A stretch of DNA of 64,000 nt from Bin87 sp965208015 (GTDB lineage: Bacteria; Chloroflexota; Dehalococcoidia; Lucifugimonadales; UBA3495). The notes under the pieces were generated by a model. The model saw nothing but the letters and a program-made list of their open reading frames with translations. It was not told the DNA's origin and searched no databases. The number at the start of each line of letters is the position of its first letter. Position 1 is the first letter of the stretch. The position numbers were made by a program, and so were the translations under genes. The stretch spans positions 1,302,001 to 1,366,000 of the forward strand of contig OZ242308.1 in assembly GCA_965208015.1 (NCBI GenBank), in the 5' to 3' direction. This document shows, in pieces, positions 50,203-58,527 of this stretch.

Positions 50203-50973
50203 CTAGCCGGGCAAGCCTTCGAGCAGCTCGCGGAATCGTAAAATGGCCTGCTGCTCGGACCGGCCCACGTAATAGCGGATGCCCTGGACATATTCAACGA
50301 CGTCACGGGGCAGCATGAGCAGGTCGTCGCGCGGCTCGTTGAGGTGATACAGGCCGTCGACACCCTCTTCGAGCCCGACGTACAGGGTGTCTTCCAGCGT
50401 GGACTTTTCCCGGTCCTCAAGGTCCTTGCGCATCACCCACTGGCTGAAGACGAAGGGCAGGTTGGTCCACTGGGTCCATTCGGAACCCAGGTCGAAGCGG
50501 TGGGCAAATCCGCGCACGCCCCGGCGACGGCGCAGGGCGCGGTTGCCGATCAACACAAAGGCGTCGAAGGTCTCGCCGGGGCGGATGACGTCGCCTGGCC
50601 TGACAGCGAACTCTCCCGGATTCAAGCCGTACTTTTCGCGGAGCAGCACCTCGAGGAGCCGAGCGGCGGTGACGTCTTCGTCGGACACGCCGATGGTGAC
50701 GCCGCCCAATTCTTCCATCGGGTGCTGCGAGTAGAGGCAGACGCTGACGGCGCGGCTCAGGGTGGAGAAGCAAAAGCCGCCCACGGGTTCGAACCGGTCT
50801 TCGAGGCGAAACACGTCGGTTAGATGGGCCGGTCCGGCGTCGAGTTCGCCGTTGTCGAGAGCGTCGCCCAACTGTCGTGGGGTGGTTTCGCGCAGTTCGA
50901 ATCCGCGACGCTCCATGTCGAAGTAAAAGGGTTCGGATTCCAGATACGGCACGCGGCCGACTCTAACGGGCAT
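50203..50973 (-). CDS. mqnA: Chorismate dehydratase MqnA, menaquinone biosynthesis
   Basis: 256 aa from the ATG at 50973 (MPVRVGRVPYLESEPFYF) behind GGAAG. The periplasmic-binding-like fold has ELDAGPAHLTDVFRL and VTIGVSDEDVTAARLLEVLL, and the diagnostic DLGSEWTQWTNLPFVFSQW (about 173-191). MqnA turns chorismate into 3-enolpyruvylbenzoate, the first step of the futalosine route to menaquinone. The other mqn genes are not in the window. It is followed by metF on the same transcript. Confidence 0.83.
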   Translation of the reverse strand: MPVRVGRVPYLESEPFYFDMERRGFELRETTPRQLGDALDNGELDAGPAHLTDVFRLEDRFEPVGGFCFSTLSRAVSVCLYSQHPMEELGGVTIGVSDEDVTAARLLEVLLREKYGLNPGEFAVRPGDVIRPGETFDAFVLIGNRALRRRRGVRGFAHRFDLGSEWTQWTNLPFVFSQWVMRKDLEDREKSTLEDTLYVGLEEGVDGLYHLNEPRDDLLMLPRDVVEYVQGIRYYVGRSEQQAILRFRELLEGLPG

Positions 50974-51165
50974 CTTCCAGTCACCAATGCATCTTGGGAT
51001 GATCCGCGGCAACCAGGGTCGCGGTTGGACCAGCGCCCGGCCGGCGGCAAGTCCGGATTGTAGGGCGGGCCGCGATACGGGTCAAGGAACGAGCGCCGCA
51101 CCCGTTCCCCGCGTGGCGGCGCGTATAATTGCGAACAGATTGGATTGATTGGAGGCGGCGCGGTT

Positions 51166-52269
51166 ATGCGTATCATCGACGTAGAGGCGGACATCGTTCG
51201 GATCCCATTGAGCACGCGGTTCAGCGGCAGCGTGTACCAGATCGAATCGCGGTGCACTATCGTGGTTCGGGTCCACACCGACGAAGGACTGGTGAGCGAG
51301 ATCTACTCCGGAGATGAGCGGACGGGCTATGAACTGCTGAAGGACTTGGTGGTGGGGCCCATGGCGGAGGCGGTGAAAGGCGAGGACCCCATGGCCATCG
51401 AGCGGTGTTGGCAGAAGATGTTCGCGCTCACGCCGCACATCGGGAACAAGGCCATCGCCATGCGTGCTATCGCGGCCATTGACGTGGCGCTGTGGGACAT
51501 CACCGGAAAGGCGCTGGGGGTTCCGGTGCGGACGCTCCTGGGAGGCTACGCCCAGCGGTCTCCGGTGGTGCGGTTCGCGTACTACGTGCAGGGACGGGAC
51601 ACCGCGTACATGGTCGAGGACCTGCTTCACCAGCGGGAGCGGGGCATCGGCGGCGTCAAGCTGAAGACGGGCGGCGTGGCAGTCGCGGACGACCTGCTGC
51701 GGGTGCGGGCGATACGGGACACGCTGGGCGATGATTTCATCATCGTGTGCGATTCGAACCAGGCGTGGACGCTGGAGGAGGCGCTGGAGTTCGCGGGGCC
51801 GGCGAAAGAGATGGGTCTGGCGTGGCTGGAAGAGCCCTGCCGCTGGCAGAACGCGGACAACGACATGCGCCAGGTGCGGCTGCGCACCGGGATTCCGGTC
51901 GCCGCCGGCCAGGGCGAGAGCAGTTCGTGGGGTGGGCAGCGGCTCATGGACGCTGAGGCGGTGGACATCCTGAACATTGACGCGGCAATCTGCGGCGGCA
52001 TCTCGGAATGGAAGCGAGTGGCCGGCGCGGCGCAAATGCGCGGCGTCCGGATGGCCCACCACGAGGAGCCGCAACTGGCCGTGCAACTCCTGCCGGCCCA
52101 CGCCCACGGACTGTTCGTCGAGGTGTTCGAGGAAGAGCGCGACCCGGTGTACTACCAGCTGAACAGCGTTCTGCCCGAGTGGGACAACGGTGAGATCGTC
52201 GCGCCTACCGAGCCGGGGATGGGCCTTCACCTGGATGCGGCGGTGCTGGAAGAGTACAAGGTTTATTAG
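51166..52269 (+). CDS. Enolase-superfamily enzyme, mandelate racemase/muconate lactonizing type
   Basis: 367 aa from the ATG at 51166 behind GGAGG; an ATG seven codons upstream precedes that site. Capping domain 1-120 with RIIDVEADIVRIPLSTRFSG; barrel with the KxK base in GGVKLKTGG (about 160), metal ligands Asp (CDSNQAW), Glu (LEEPC) and Glu (GQGES), and a late His pair in MAHHEEPQ. Acid-sugar dehydratases and racemases belong here. Substrate unknown. Confidence 0.88.
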   Translation: MRIIDVEADIVRIPLSTRFSGSVYQIESRCTIVVRVHTDEGLVSEIYSGDERTGYELLKDLVVGPMAEAVKGEDPMAIERCWQKMFALTPHIGNKAIAMRAIAAIDVALWDITGKALGVPVRTLLGGYAQRSPVVRFAYYVQGRDTAYMVEDLLHQRERGIGGVKLKTGGVAVADDLLRVRAIRDTLGDDFIIVCDSNQAWTLEEALEFAGPAKEMGLAWLEEPCRWQNADNDMRQVRLRTGIPVAAGQGESSSWGGQRLMDAEAVDILNIDAAICGGISEWKRVAGAAQMRGVRMAHHEEPQLAVQLLPAHAHGLFVEVFEEERDPVYYQLNSVLPEWDNGEIVAPTEPGMGLHLDAAVLEEYKVY

Positions 52270-52282
52270 GGCAGGATCCAGT

Positions 52283-52435
52283 TTGCGGAACATTGAAGGG
52301 CGCAACGCGGTGGCGCGGGTTTCTTTCGGGCCGGAAGGCGAATGCCTGATGGGAGCGACGACTCTGGAAGACCTAGGCATGGTAATCGATCCGGTGGATA
52401 GCCGCCTGATTGTCCAGGACGATTTGTTGATGTGA
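52283..52435 (+). pseudogene. Truncated carboxy-terminal part of a retropepsin-like aspartic protease
   Basis: 50 codons from a TTG (52283). VSFGPEGECLMGATTLEDLG and VIDPVDSRLIVQDDLLM match the last 45 residues of small clan-AA aspartic proteases, but the amino half with the catalytic D-T/S-G is missing because the enolase-type gene ends only 13 bp upstream. Probably a remnant; a functional 50-aa peptide is unlikely. Confidence 0.55.
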
Positions 52436-52455
52436 TGAGTCAAGGAGCGGAAACT

Positions 52456-52758
52456 ATGGAACTCTCTGGCGATGAAGTCGCGGCCGTCGGGCGCAAGATC
52501 TACGAAGGCATCCGCGAGGAGATGGAAGCGAACCACTGGGGCGAGTTGGTGGTCATCGACATCCACAGCGGGGACTATGAGGTTGGCGAGTACACCGGCC
52601 TGCAAAGCGATATGGAAATCACCAATCGGTTGATGAAGCGGCGCCCCGACGCCTTCACCTGGGCGGAACTGGTGGGGAAAGAGCAGTACATTTCAGCTCG
52701 ACTGGGTTGGCGGGGAACTATGGAGTATCTCGCCTCAAAGAAGAAAGGAGGCCCATGA
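52456..52758 (+). CDS. Hypothetical protein coupled to a retropepsin-like protease
   Basis: 100 aa from the ATG at 52456 behind AAGGAG. Acidic amino half (ELSGDEVAAVGRKIYEGIRE), a middle strand GELVVIDIHSGDYEVGEYTG, and a basic carboxy end (MKRRPDAFTWAELVGKEQYI). I do not recognise a named family, though short proteins of this shape precede clan-AA protease genes in other bacteria. Its TGA overlaps the next ATG (ATGA), so the two are translationally coupled. Confidence 0.65.
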   Translation: MELSGDEVAAVGRKIYEGIREEMEANHWGELVVIDIHSGDYEVGEYTGLQSDMEITNRLMKRRPDAFTWAELVGKEQYISARLGWRGTMEYLASKKKGGP

Positions 52759-53156
52759 TTAGTGGCCGAGTGATCCCAGTAGCGGACGACGGTTCGGGGC
52801 TGGAAGCTCGCGTTGATGTTGGCATCGCCGGCAGCAACTCGATTTTTCAAACTGTGGCAGTCGTAGTGGATACTGGATACTCAGGCGCCCTCACGCTGCC
52901 TGAGCTAATTGCCCACGAGCTGGGTTTGCGCAGTACACAAAGAAGGTACGTGGTCCTGGCCAACGGCCAAACTGAACAGGTGGGAGCCTGCGCTGCTCGC
53001 TTGCTTTGGAATGGGCAACCCATCGACGTACTGGCGCATCTAATGGGAGACAAGCCGATGATTGGTACCGTCCTGCTGGCAAACTGCCGCCTCACCGTCG
53101 ACTGGTGGGACGGCGGTGACGTGATCATTGAGGAACGGATGCCGCCGGCAGGATGA
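52755..53156 (+). CDS. Retropepsin-like clan AA aspartic protease
   Basis: 133 aa from the ATG at 52755, 3 bp after AAAGGAGG. One catalytic motif, VVVDTGYSGALTLP (about 36-49), followed by LVLANGQTE-type strand YVVLANGQTEQVGACAARL and the late IGTVLLANCRLTVDWW. Like viral retropepsins it would need to form a dimer to build the active site. Target proteins are unknown. It is paired with the 100-aa gene and follows a truncated relative. Confidence 0.72.
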   Translation: MISGRVIPVADDGSGLEARVDVGIAGSNSIFQTVAVVVDTGYSGALTLPELIAHELGLRSTQRRYVVLANGQTEQVGACAARLLWNGQPIDVLAHLMGDKPMIGTVLLANCRLTVDWWDGGDVIIEERMPPAG

Positions 53157-53261
53157 TGGCCAGCGGCCCGGTCCGACGCTCCGCGCACATGCCGGGCTGA
53201 GGCTCGCGGATTACGCCGGCTCCGGTGGATTTACTCAGGGAACGGCGCCATTGCTGCGGTT

Positions 53262-53876
53262 TCACTCGGCTGGTTCGGCAACGTAGGGAGCCGTTTGGCA
53301 CAACTTCCGAGCGCTCCAAATTCCGGTGACCAAAACACCTATCAAACTGACCAGCCACGACACCATGATCTGGGCGGATTCCCAACCCATTGGTCCGTGG
53401 TGATCGTCCAGGTGAAATACATACACCATCATGGCCGTCCACCCTGCCCAGATCCCGGGGATCAATAAGATAGCTGCCATCACCACAATCAAATTGCGAC
53501 GAGCCACCGGCGTGGAATAACGCTCCCGGAGCGGAAACCACAAAAGGGCGGAAATCGCCAGTATTGCGATCAGCAGCAGGCCGCCAAATATGACGGCCCA
53601 GTAATCTTCCGAACCGGATGGAAACGATGCGGCGATTGGGGCGCACAGGAACATCCAAGCCAGCACCCCGCCGATTGAAAAACCACCAACTTTAAGCCCG
53701 ACGGCGGCTCTGTACCGAAAGTTTTCCTTGGATCTCCTCGCTTTGCGAAATATCACCATGCTGATCATAGACGAAGTTAGCAACGTTATTATCAGGTGCG
53801 GTATGGTGCCCGCGAGCAGGTAAACCAGCATTGCAAGGAGAACGGTTTCGGCGTGAGATGGTCCATCCCACATCAT
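53262..53876 (-). CDS. Membrane protein of unknown function
   Basis: 204 aa with five likely transmembrane segments (for example LLAMLVYLLAGTIPHLIITL, GGFSIGGVLAWMFLCAPIAA, and IFGGLLLIAILAISALLWF). Basic loops (FRKARRSKENFRYR) lie between the first two, suggesting a cytoplasmic loop. Base composition is more AT-rich than its neighbours. I recognise no family. No ribosome site stands out. Confidence 0.55.
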   Translation of the reverse strand: MMWDGPSHAETVLLAMLVYLLAGTIPHLIITLLTSSMISMVIFRKARRSKENFRYRAAVGLKVGGFSIGGVLAWMFLCAPIAASFPSGSEDYWAVIFGGLLLIAILAISALLWFPLRERYSTPVARRNLIVVMAAILLIPGIWAGWTAMMVYVFHLDDHHGPMGWESAQIMVSWLVSLIGVLVTGIWSARKLCQTAPYVAEPAE

Positions 53877-53972
53877 GAAACACCACCAGAATTGGACGTA
53901 TATTGGAGGACCGTCATGCGGGCCTACGTTCCCGCAGGCGTTGAGACCCGGGCTGATTGGTATGGGGCAGCG

Positions 53973-55019
53973 CTATAGCAGAAGCATGGCGTCGCCGAAT
54001 GAATAGAAGCGGTACTCGCGGCGGACCGCCTCCTCGTATGCGGCCAGGATGCGCTCCCGGCCGGCGAAGGCGGACACCAACATCAGCAGGGTGGAACGGG
54101 GCAAGTGGAAGTTAGTAACCATCGCGTCCACCAACCGGAACTCGTGGCCGGGGAGGATGAACAGGTCGGCATCGCCCGCGGACGCTTGAATCTCCGTCGC
54201 TCCGTTCGCGTGCGTATCTCGCGCAACATGCTCCAGTGTGCGGACGGTCGTGGTTCCGACGGCGATGATGCGATCTCCGCGCCGCCTGGCCGCATTGATT
54301 GCCGCCGCGGTGTCCGCTGGCAGCTCGAACCATTCGGTGTGGATCTTGTGCTCGTCGATGTTTTCCCCGTGGACTGGACGGAAGGTGTCGAGCCCGACGT
54401 GGAGGGTCACCCACGCGGTGTCCACACTTTGCGAGCGAATGCGGTGCAGGAGCGACTCGGTGAAGTGAAGCCCAGCGGTGGGGGCGGCCACGCTTCCGGG
54501 GTCGTCCGCGTAGACGGTTTGATAGCGGTCGGGATCTTCGGGTGTTTCCTTGATGTACGGAGGCAGGGGCAGTTCGCCCAGCGCGTCCAGAGCCGATTCG
54601 TCGCTGACGCGCACCAAACGCAGGCCGTTCTCCAGAGAGGCGAGAATCTCGATCTGCGCACTGCCTGACCCGTCACGCGTTGCGACGGTTACTCGTGTGC
54701 CCACCCGCAGACGGCGGCCGGGGCGACCCAGAGCCTGCCAAATCCCCGGTTCCTGGCGGCGGACCAGTAACACCTCGACGCGCGCGCCGGACTTGGCCTC
54801 GATGCCGTAGAGCCGGGCCGGTATCACCCGGCTCCGGTTGAAAACCATGAGGTCGCCGGCGCGCAGGTATTCGATCAGGTCACTGAATGTTCGGTGCTCC
54901 AGCTGCCCATCGGGCCGGTTGCGGTCCAGGACCAACAGGCGGGAAGCGTCCCTGGGCTCCGCCGGAGTCTGCGCGATCCGCTGCTCGGGCAGAAAGTAGT
55001 CGAAATCACCGGTTCGCAT
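53973..55019 (-). CDS. queA: S-adenosylmethionine:tRNA ribosyltransferase-isomerase
   Basis: 348 aa. The start DFDYFLPEQRIAQTPAEPRD and the block SRVIPARLYGIEAKSGARVE are typical. APTAGLHFTESLLHRI (about 185) and VGLDTFRPVHGENIDEHKIH (about 205-225) are diagnostic of QueA. It transfers the ribosyl part of SAM to preQ1 in tRNA to give epoxyqueuosine, the substrate of QueG encoded at 29020-30189. It begins 14 bp before folD ends, so the two are coupled. Confidence 0.96.
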   Translation of the reverse strand: MRTGDFDYFLPEQRIAQTPAEPRDASRLLVLDRNRPDGQLEHRTFSDLIEYLRAGDLMVFNRSRVIPARLYGIEAKSGARVEVLLVRRQEPGIWQALGRPGRRLRVGTRVTVATRDGSGSAQIEILASLENGLRLVRVSDESALDALGELPLPPYIKETPEDPDRYQTVYADDPGSVAAPTAGLHFTESLLHRIRSQSVDTAWVTLHVGLDTFRPVHGENIDEHKIHTEWFELPADTAAAINAARRRGDRIIAVGTTTVRTLEHVARDTHANGATEIQASAGDADLFILPGHEFRLVDAMVTNFHLPRSTLLMLVSAFAGRERILAAYEEAVRREYRFYSFGDAMLLL

Positions 55020-55899
55020 CGGCGCTCAGGCGGGCAGCCTCCAATGTGTTGCTCAAAAGGACGGCAATCGTCATTGGGCCGATGCCGCCGGGAACGGGAG
55101 TGATAGCCTCCGCCTTTGCCGCGACAGCGGCGTAGTCAACGTCACCCACCAGACGGTAGCCGCGGCGGCGAGAGGCGTCATCCACTCGGTTGATACCCAC
55201 GTCGATGACGACGGCTCCCTCGCGCACCATGTCCGCGCCGATGGCGCCCGGCACGCCCATGGCGGCGATCAGGATGTCGGCCTGGCGGGTGACCTCGGGC
55301 AGATTGCGGGTGCGAGTGTGGCAAACTGTGACGGTGGCGTTGCCCCCGGGGGCGCGTTGCATGAGCAGGGCGGCGAGAGGTTTGCCCACGATGTTGCTGC
55401 GGCCGACGATCACCACATGCTGGCCGGCCGGGTCGTAGCCGGACCGCAACAGGACCTGCTGCACGCCCGAGGGGGTGCAGGGCAGGTAGGCAGGCTCACC
55501 CTGGAGCATGCGACCCTGACTAGTGGGATGGAGGCCATCCACGTCCTTGTTAGGATCAACGCGCTCGATGACCGCGTGTTCGTCCAAGCCGCCCGGCAGA
55601 GGGAGTTGGACTAGGATGCCGTGGAACCTGGTGTCCAGGTTCAACTGGTCGATCAGGCTAAGGAGGTTGGCTTGGGACACGTCCCCGGGCATGTAAAAGA
55701 TCTCGGAGAATATGCCGGCTTCCTCACAAGCCCGGCCTTTGTTCCGTACGTACACGCCGGAAGCTGGGTCATTGCCCACGAGGACGGCAGCCAGGCCGGG
55801 AGTGGGCCCGCCGGAGGCGATCAGTTCGGCTACCCCGGCCTCGACCTCCGCCCGCAGGTCGGCGGCGATTTCGTTGCCTTTGAGGACGCGAGCGGGCAT
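55006..55899 (-). CDS. folD: Bifunctional methylenetetrahydrofolate dehydrogenase/cyclohydrolase
   Basis: 297 aa. The YxxxK site is in SGVYVRNKGRACEEAGI (about 47-63); VQLPLPGGLDEHAVIERVDP and KDVDGLHPTSQGRM (about 110-130) hold the folate site; VGRSNIVGKPLAALL (about 162) is the NADP segment. It interconverts methylene-, methenyl- and formyl-THF. Together with metF in this window it serves one-carbon metabolism. It overlaps queA by 14 bp. Confidence 0.96.
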   Translation of the reverse strand: MPARVLKGNEIAADLRAEVEAGVAELIASGGPTPGLAAVLVGNDPASGVYVRNKGRACEEAGIFSEIFYMPGDVSQANLLSLIDQLNLDTRFHGILVQLPLPGGLDEHAVIERVDPNKDVDGLHPTSQGRMLQGEPAYLPCTPSGVQQVLLRSGYDPAGQHVVIVGRSNIVGKPLAALLMQRAPGGNATVTVCHTRTRNLPEVTRQADILIAAMGVPGAIGADMVREGAVVIDVGINRVDDASRRRGYRLVGDVDYAAVAAKAEAITPVPGGIGPMTIAVLLSNTLEAARLSADANR

Positions 55900-55913
55900 T
55901 GAGGCCGACGGTA

Positions 55914-56579
55914 TCAGGGCAGGTCGAAGATGTACTGCCGAACCTGGAAGGAGAAGCCGGGCAGCACGTCCTCGCCGTCCAGCGTTTCGGGGTCGTTAAG
56001 CAGTTGCGGATCTGGCTGGCCGGCGCGATAGATATAGGCTTGCCGATTGCGGGCGTCGATGAGCCAGCCGAGGCGGGCGCCGCCTTCCATCCACAATGCC
56101 ATCTTGTCTTGCAACGGACGCAGGGCGTCGGTTCGAGAGCGGATTTCGACTACGAAGTCGGGCGCGCCTTCCACAACCGTTTGCCGCTGGTCTTCCGGCA
56201 AGGCGTCGAACCGTTCTTGCGTGATCCACGCGGCATCGGGTCCTCGGATTTCGCCGGAAGGCAAGCGGAACCTGACCGTCTGCGATGACGCGCTGCCGCC
56301 GTGTTCGATTTCCCAGTTGCCCAAGAAAACGGCAAAATAAAATTCCTCTTTGTTCCCTCGGTATCCGGTCATAGGCAGTATCAGGAGCTCCCCGGCGGCG
56401 TTGACTTCCATTTCGTAAAGGTCGTTCTGCTCGCAGAACTCGATGAACCGCGCTGGAAAATCGGCCGCCCGGTGATCGATGCCCAAGGCGGAAAGATCCA
56501 GACGGATAGTTCCGGCCGCCCCGGCCACGGGAACGCCTGCTGTGGGTGAAGCGATGGTTGGTTCTGGTGCGGTCGTCAT
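55914..56579 (-). CDS. Uma2-family (DUF820) restriction-endonuclease-fold protein
   Basis: 221 aa. The PD-(D/E)xK-like core can be followed: GPDAAWITQERFDAL (Asp), then APDFVVEIRSRTD where the usual E-x-K/S is E-x-R, and MALWMEGGARLGWLIDARNR. Uma2 proteins are common in Cyanobacteria and Chloroflexota; their function is unknown and nuclease activity is inferred from the fold. It lies 14 bp before folD and is divergent from the BtuF-like gene. Confidence 0.85.
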   Translation of the reverse strand: MTTAPEPTIASPTAGVPVAGAAGTIRLDLSALGIDHRAADFPARFIEFCEQNDLYEMEVNAAGELLILPMTGYRGNKEEFYFAVFLGNWEIEHGGSASSQTVRFRLPSGEIRGPDAAWITQERFDALPEDQRQTVVEGAPDFVVEIRSRTDALRPLQDKMALWMEGGARLGWLIDARNRQAYIYRAGQPDPQLLNDPETLDGEDVLPGFSFQVRQYIFDLP

Positions 56580-56663
56580 GGCAGCGAACGCCTTGCGCAG
56601 TGTTGGCGTCCATCATACCACCGGCGTTTGCCAACCGTGTTCCGTGGGCCTACAATGCCCGCC

Positions 56664-57599
56664 ATGCGCATCGTTTCTTTACTGCCCAGCGCCACGGAGA
56701 TTGTGTTTGCCCTGGGGTTGGGCGATTCACTGGTTGGCGTTTCGCACATGTGCGACTATCCGGCGCAGGCCCGCGGGTTGCCCATCGTCAGCCGGAGCGT
56801 GCGCAGCAAGTCGCACCTCTCCAGCGCGGAAATCGATGCCATCATCCAGCAGGCGCGGGCGTCAGGCAATCCGGTGTACATCATCGATGGCGATCTTCTC
56901 CGCCGCCTGCAACCCGACCTGATCCTGACCCAGGAACTGTGCGAAGTGTGCGCAGTTGGCGCCGGGTCGGTGTTTGAAACGGCTGCCAAAGCGCTGGATT
57001 ATCAACCCGAGATTTTGAGCATCCGACCAGCGAGCCTGGACGACATATACGGAAATATTCAGCGCATCGGCGCTGCCGCGGGAGTGGCAGCGCGAGGCGA
57101 GCACCTGGTGGGCAAGCTGCGGGAGCGCGCCGGTTACGTCGCGGAACGCGCTGAAAACGGGAAACGACCGAAGGTGTTCTGCATCGACTGGCTGGAACCG
57201 CTGCGCAATACGGGGCAGTGGACGCCGGAACTCGTGGAACTGGCGGGAGGCGAGGAAGGGCTGGCCGAGAAGTGGGGGAAATCCCGGGAAGTTGGCTGGG
57301 ATGAAGTACTCGATTACCAGCCCGACTACGTGATGGTGATGCCCTGCGCCTTCAACATGGACCGGACCATCCTTGAAACGGCGCGACTAACGGAACGCGA
57401 CGAGTGGAACTCGTTGAAGGCCGTGCGGGAAGGCCGGGTGTACCTGTTCGACGGCCAGATCCCCAGCCGGCACGGGCCTCGTGTGATCGACGTGCTGGAG
57501 GGCTTGGCCGAGGCGATGCGTCCGGAACGCTTCGAAGGACTGGCGCGGCCGGGCATATTTCGACCCGCCTCACTGCGACAGCCCGCGCTCTCGGCGTAG
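56664..57599 (+). CDS. Cobalamin/siderophore-type ABC substrate-binding protein without signal peptide (BtuF-like)
   Basis: 311 aa from the ATG at 56664 (MRIVSLLPSATEIVFALGLG), the usual start of this group; upstream ATGs add non-family residues. The helical-backbone fold shows VGVSHMCDYPAQARGLPIVS, ELCEVCAVG, and CIDWLEPLRNTGQWTPELVE. Binding proteins of this fold carry vitamin B12 or iron chelates, but without a signal it may be cytoplasmic. No permease is adjacent. B12 supply would suit the two corrinoid enzymes in this window. Confidence 0.8.
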   Translation: MRIVSLLPSATEIVFALGLGDSLVGVSHMCDYPAQARGLPIVSRSVRSKSHLSSAEIDAIIQQARASGNPVYIIDGDLLRRLQPDLILTQELCEVCAVGAGSVFETAAKALDYQPEILSIRPASLDDIYGNIQRIGAAAGVAARGEHLVGKLRERAGYVAERAENGKRPKVFCIDWLEPLRNTGQWTPELVELAGGEEGLAEKWGKSREVGWDEVLDYQPDYVMVMPCAFNMDRTILETARLTERDEWNSLKAVREGRVYLFDGQIPSRHGPRVIDVLEGLAEAMRPERFEGLARPGIFRPASLRQPALSA

Positions 57600-57641
57600 G
57601 CCGCTACGCCCAACCCGCCGTGACGACTTAAGGAAGCGCAT

Positions 57642-57947
57642 ATGGCGTTGTACATGATTTCGCTGGAACACGCGCCGGAGCGGTGCCCCGGGGTCGACCT
57701 GGGGGTGCGCGACCGGGTCCTGCGGATGTCGGCCGAGTTGACCGAAACGCTGGCGAGCCGGGGTTGCGAATACCGCGGCGGCTGGGTGGGAAAGTCATCG
57801 CATCAGACCTGGCTGGTCCTGGACGGGCCGGACGCCCACGCGGTGGACGACGCCGTGATTGACATGGGGCTGGCCACCTGGAACCGGACCGAGATCTTTC
57901 CGATCATCACCATGGAAGAAGCCTTCGGGGGGCTGCCCACGGATTGA
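57642..57947 (+). CDS. Small hypothetical alpha/beta protein
   Basis: 101 aa. It begins with a beta strand (MALYMISLEH), has a helix rich in Arg/Leu (RDRVLRMSAELTETLASRG), a second strand (QTWLVLDGPDAHAVDDAVID), and ends with WNRTEIFPIITMEEAFGGL. The order fits a ferredoxin-like dimeric fold of the DUF3303/muconolactone-isomerase kind, but I am not sure. It starts 42 bp after the BtuF-like gene on the same strand. Confidence 0.55.
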   Translation: MALYMISLEHAPERCPGVDLGVRDRVLRMSAELTETLASRGCEYRGGWVGKSSHQTWLVLDGPDAHAVDDAVIDMGLATWNRTEIFPIITMEEAFGGLPTD

Positions 57948-58021
57948 TCACTGACCATCAACCGCAAACACTCGCCTGAGCGCCAATGGGCTACCAGGTG
58001 ACGCGCGACAGGAGAACGGCA

Positions 58022-58456
58022 ATGAGCGAGAACATCTACCACCGCCGCCGGCGCATGTACACGGATCCCGCCGACATCGGCAAGAACAAGATGGCCCCGG
58101 CACGCCGGGTCGACCTGGGGGCGGTCGGGGATTTCAAGGACCTGCCGGCGCGAGTGCGGTTCGAAAATGGCGAAGAGCACTGGCTGGCCAAGGCCCGGGA
58201 CGGGCAATACCGGCTCCTGTCCATGGTGTGCCCCCACGCTTTCGGCCGAGTGGTGAAGTGGGACAAGAGTTTCCTGTGCCCGGACCATGGTTGGCGTTTC
58301 GAGGAAGGTCAGGGAGTGTGCGTGAATGGGCCGCGGGCGCAGCTTTTCTACCACAACGTGAAGGTGGAAAACGGCAGATTGATCGCCCAGATCCCGGCGG
58401 ACGATGACCCGGCGGTGACCCACGCGCCACCGCCGGCATGGGCAGTGCCGAAGTGA
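58022..58456 (+). CDS. Rieske [2Fe-2S] domain protein
   Basis: 144 aa from the ATG at 58022 behind CAGGAGA; an ATG 12 codons upstream precedes that site. Cluster ligands are C-P-H in SMVCPHAFG and C-P-D-H in FLCPDHGWRF, 15 residues apart. The protein has no membrane anchor, so it is likely a soluble electron-transfer or oxygenase ferredoxin. A partner oxygenase or reductase is not adjacent. A hydrophobic residue pattern surrounds the cluster as usual. Confidence 0.85.
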   Translation: MSENIYHRRRRMYTDPADIGKNKMAPARRVDLGAVGDFKDLPARVRFENGEEHWLAKARDGQYRLLSMVCPHAFGRVVKWDKSFLCPDHGWRFEEGQGVCVNGPRAQLFYHNVKVENGRLIAQIPADDDPAVTHAPPPAWAVPK

Positions 58457-58527
58457 ATGCGGCGGTGCAATACATCGACCAAAGATAGACCAGTGGCAAC
58501 ACATGACATGCGGTATGACAGGAATTG

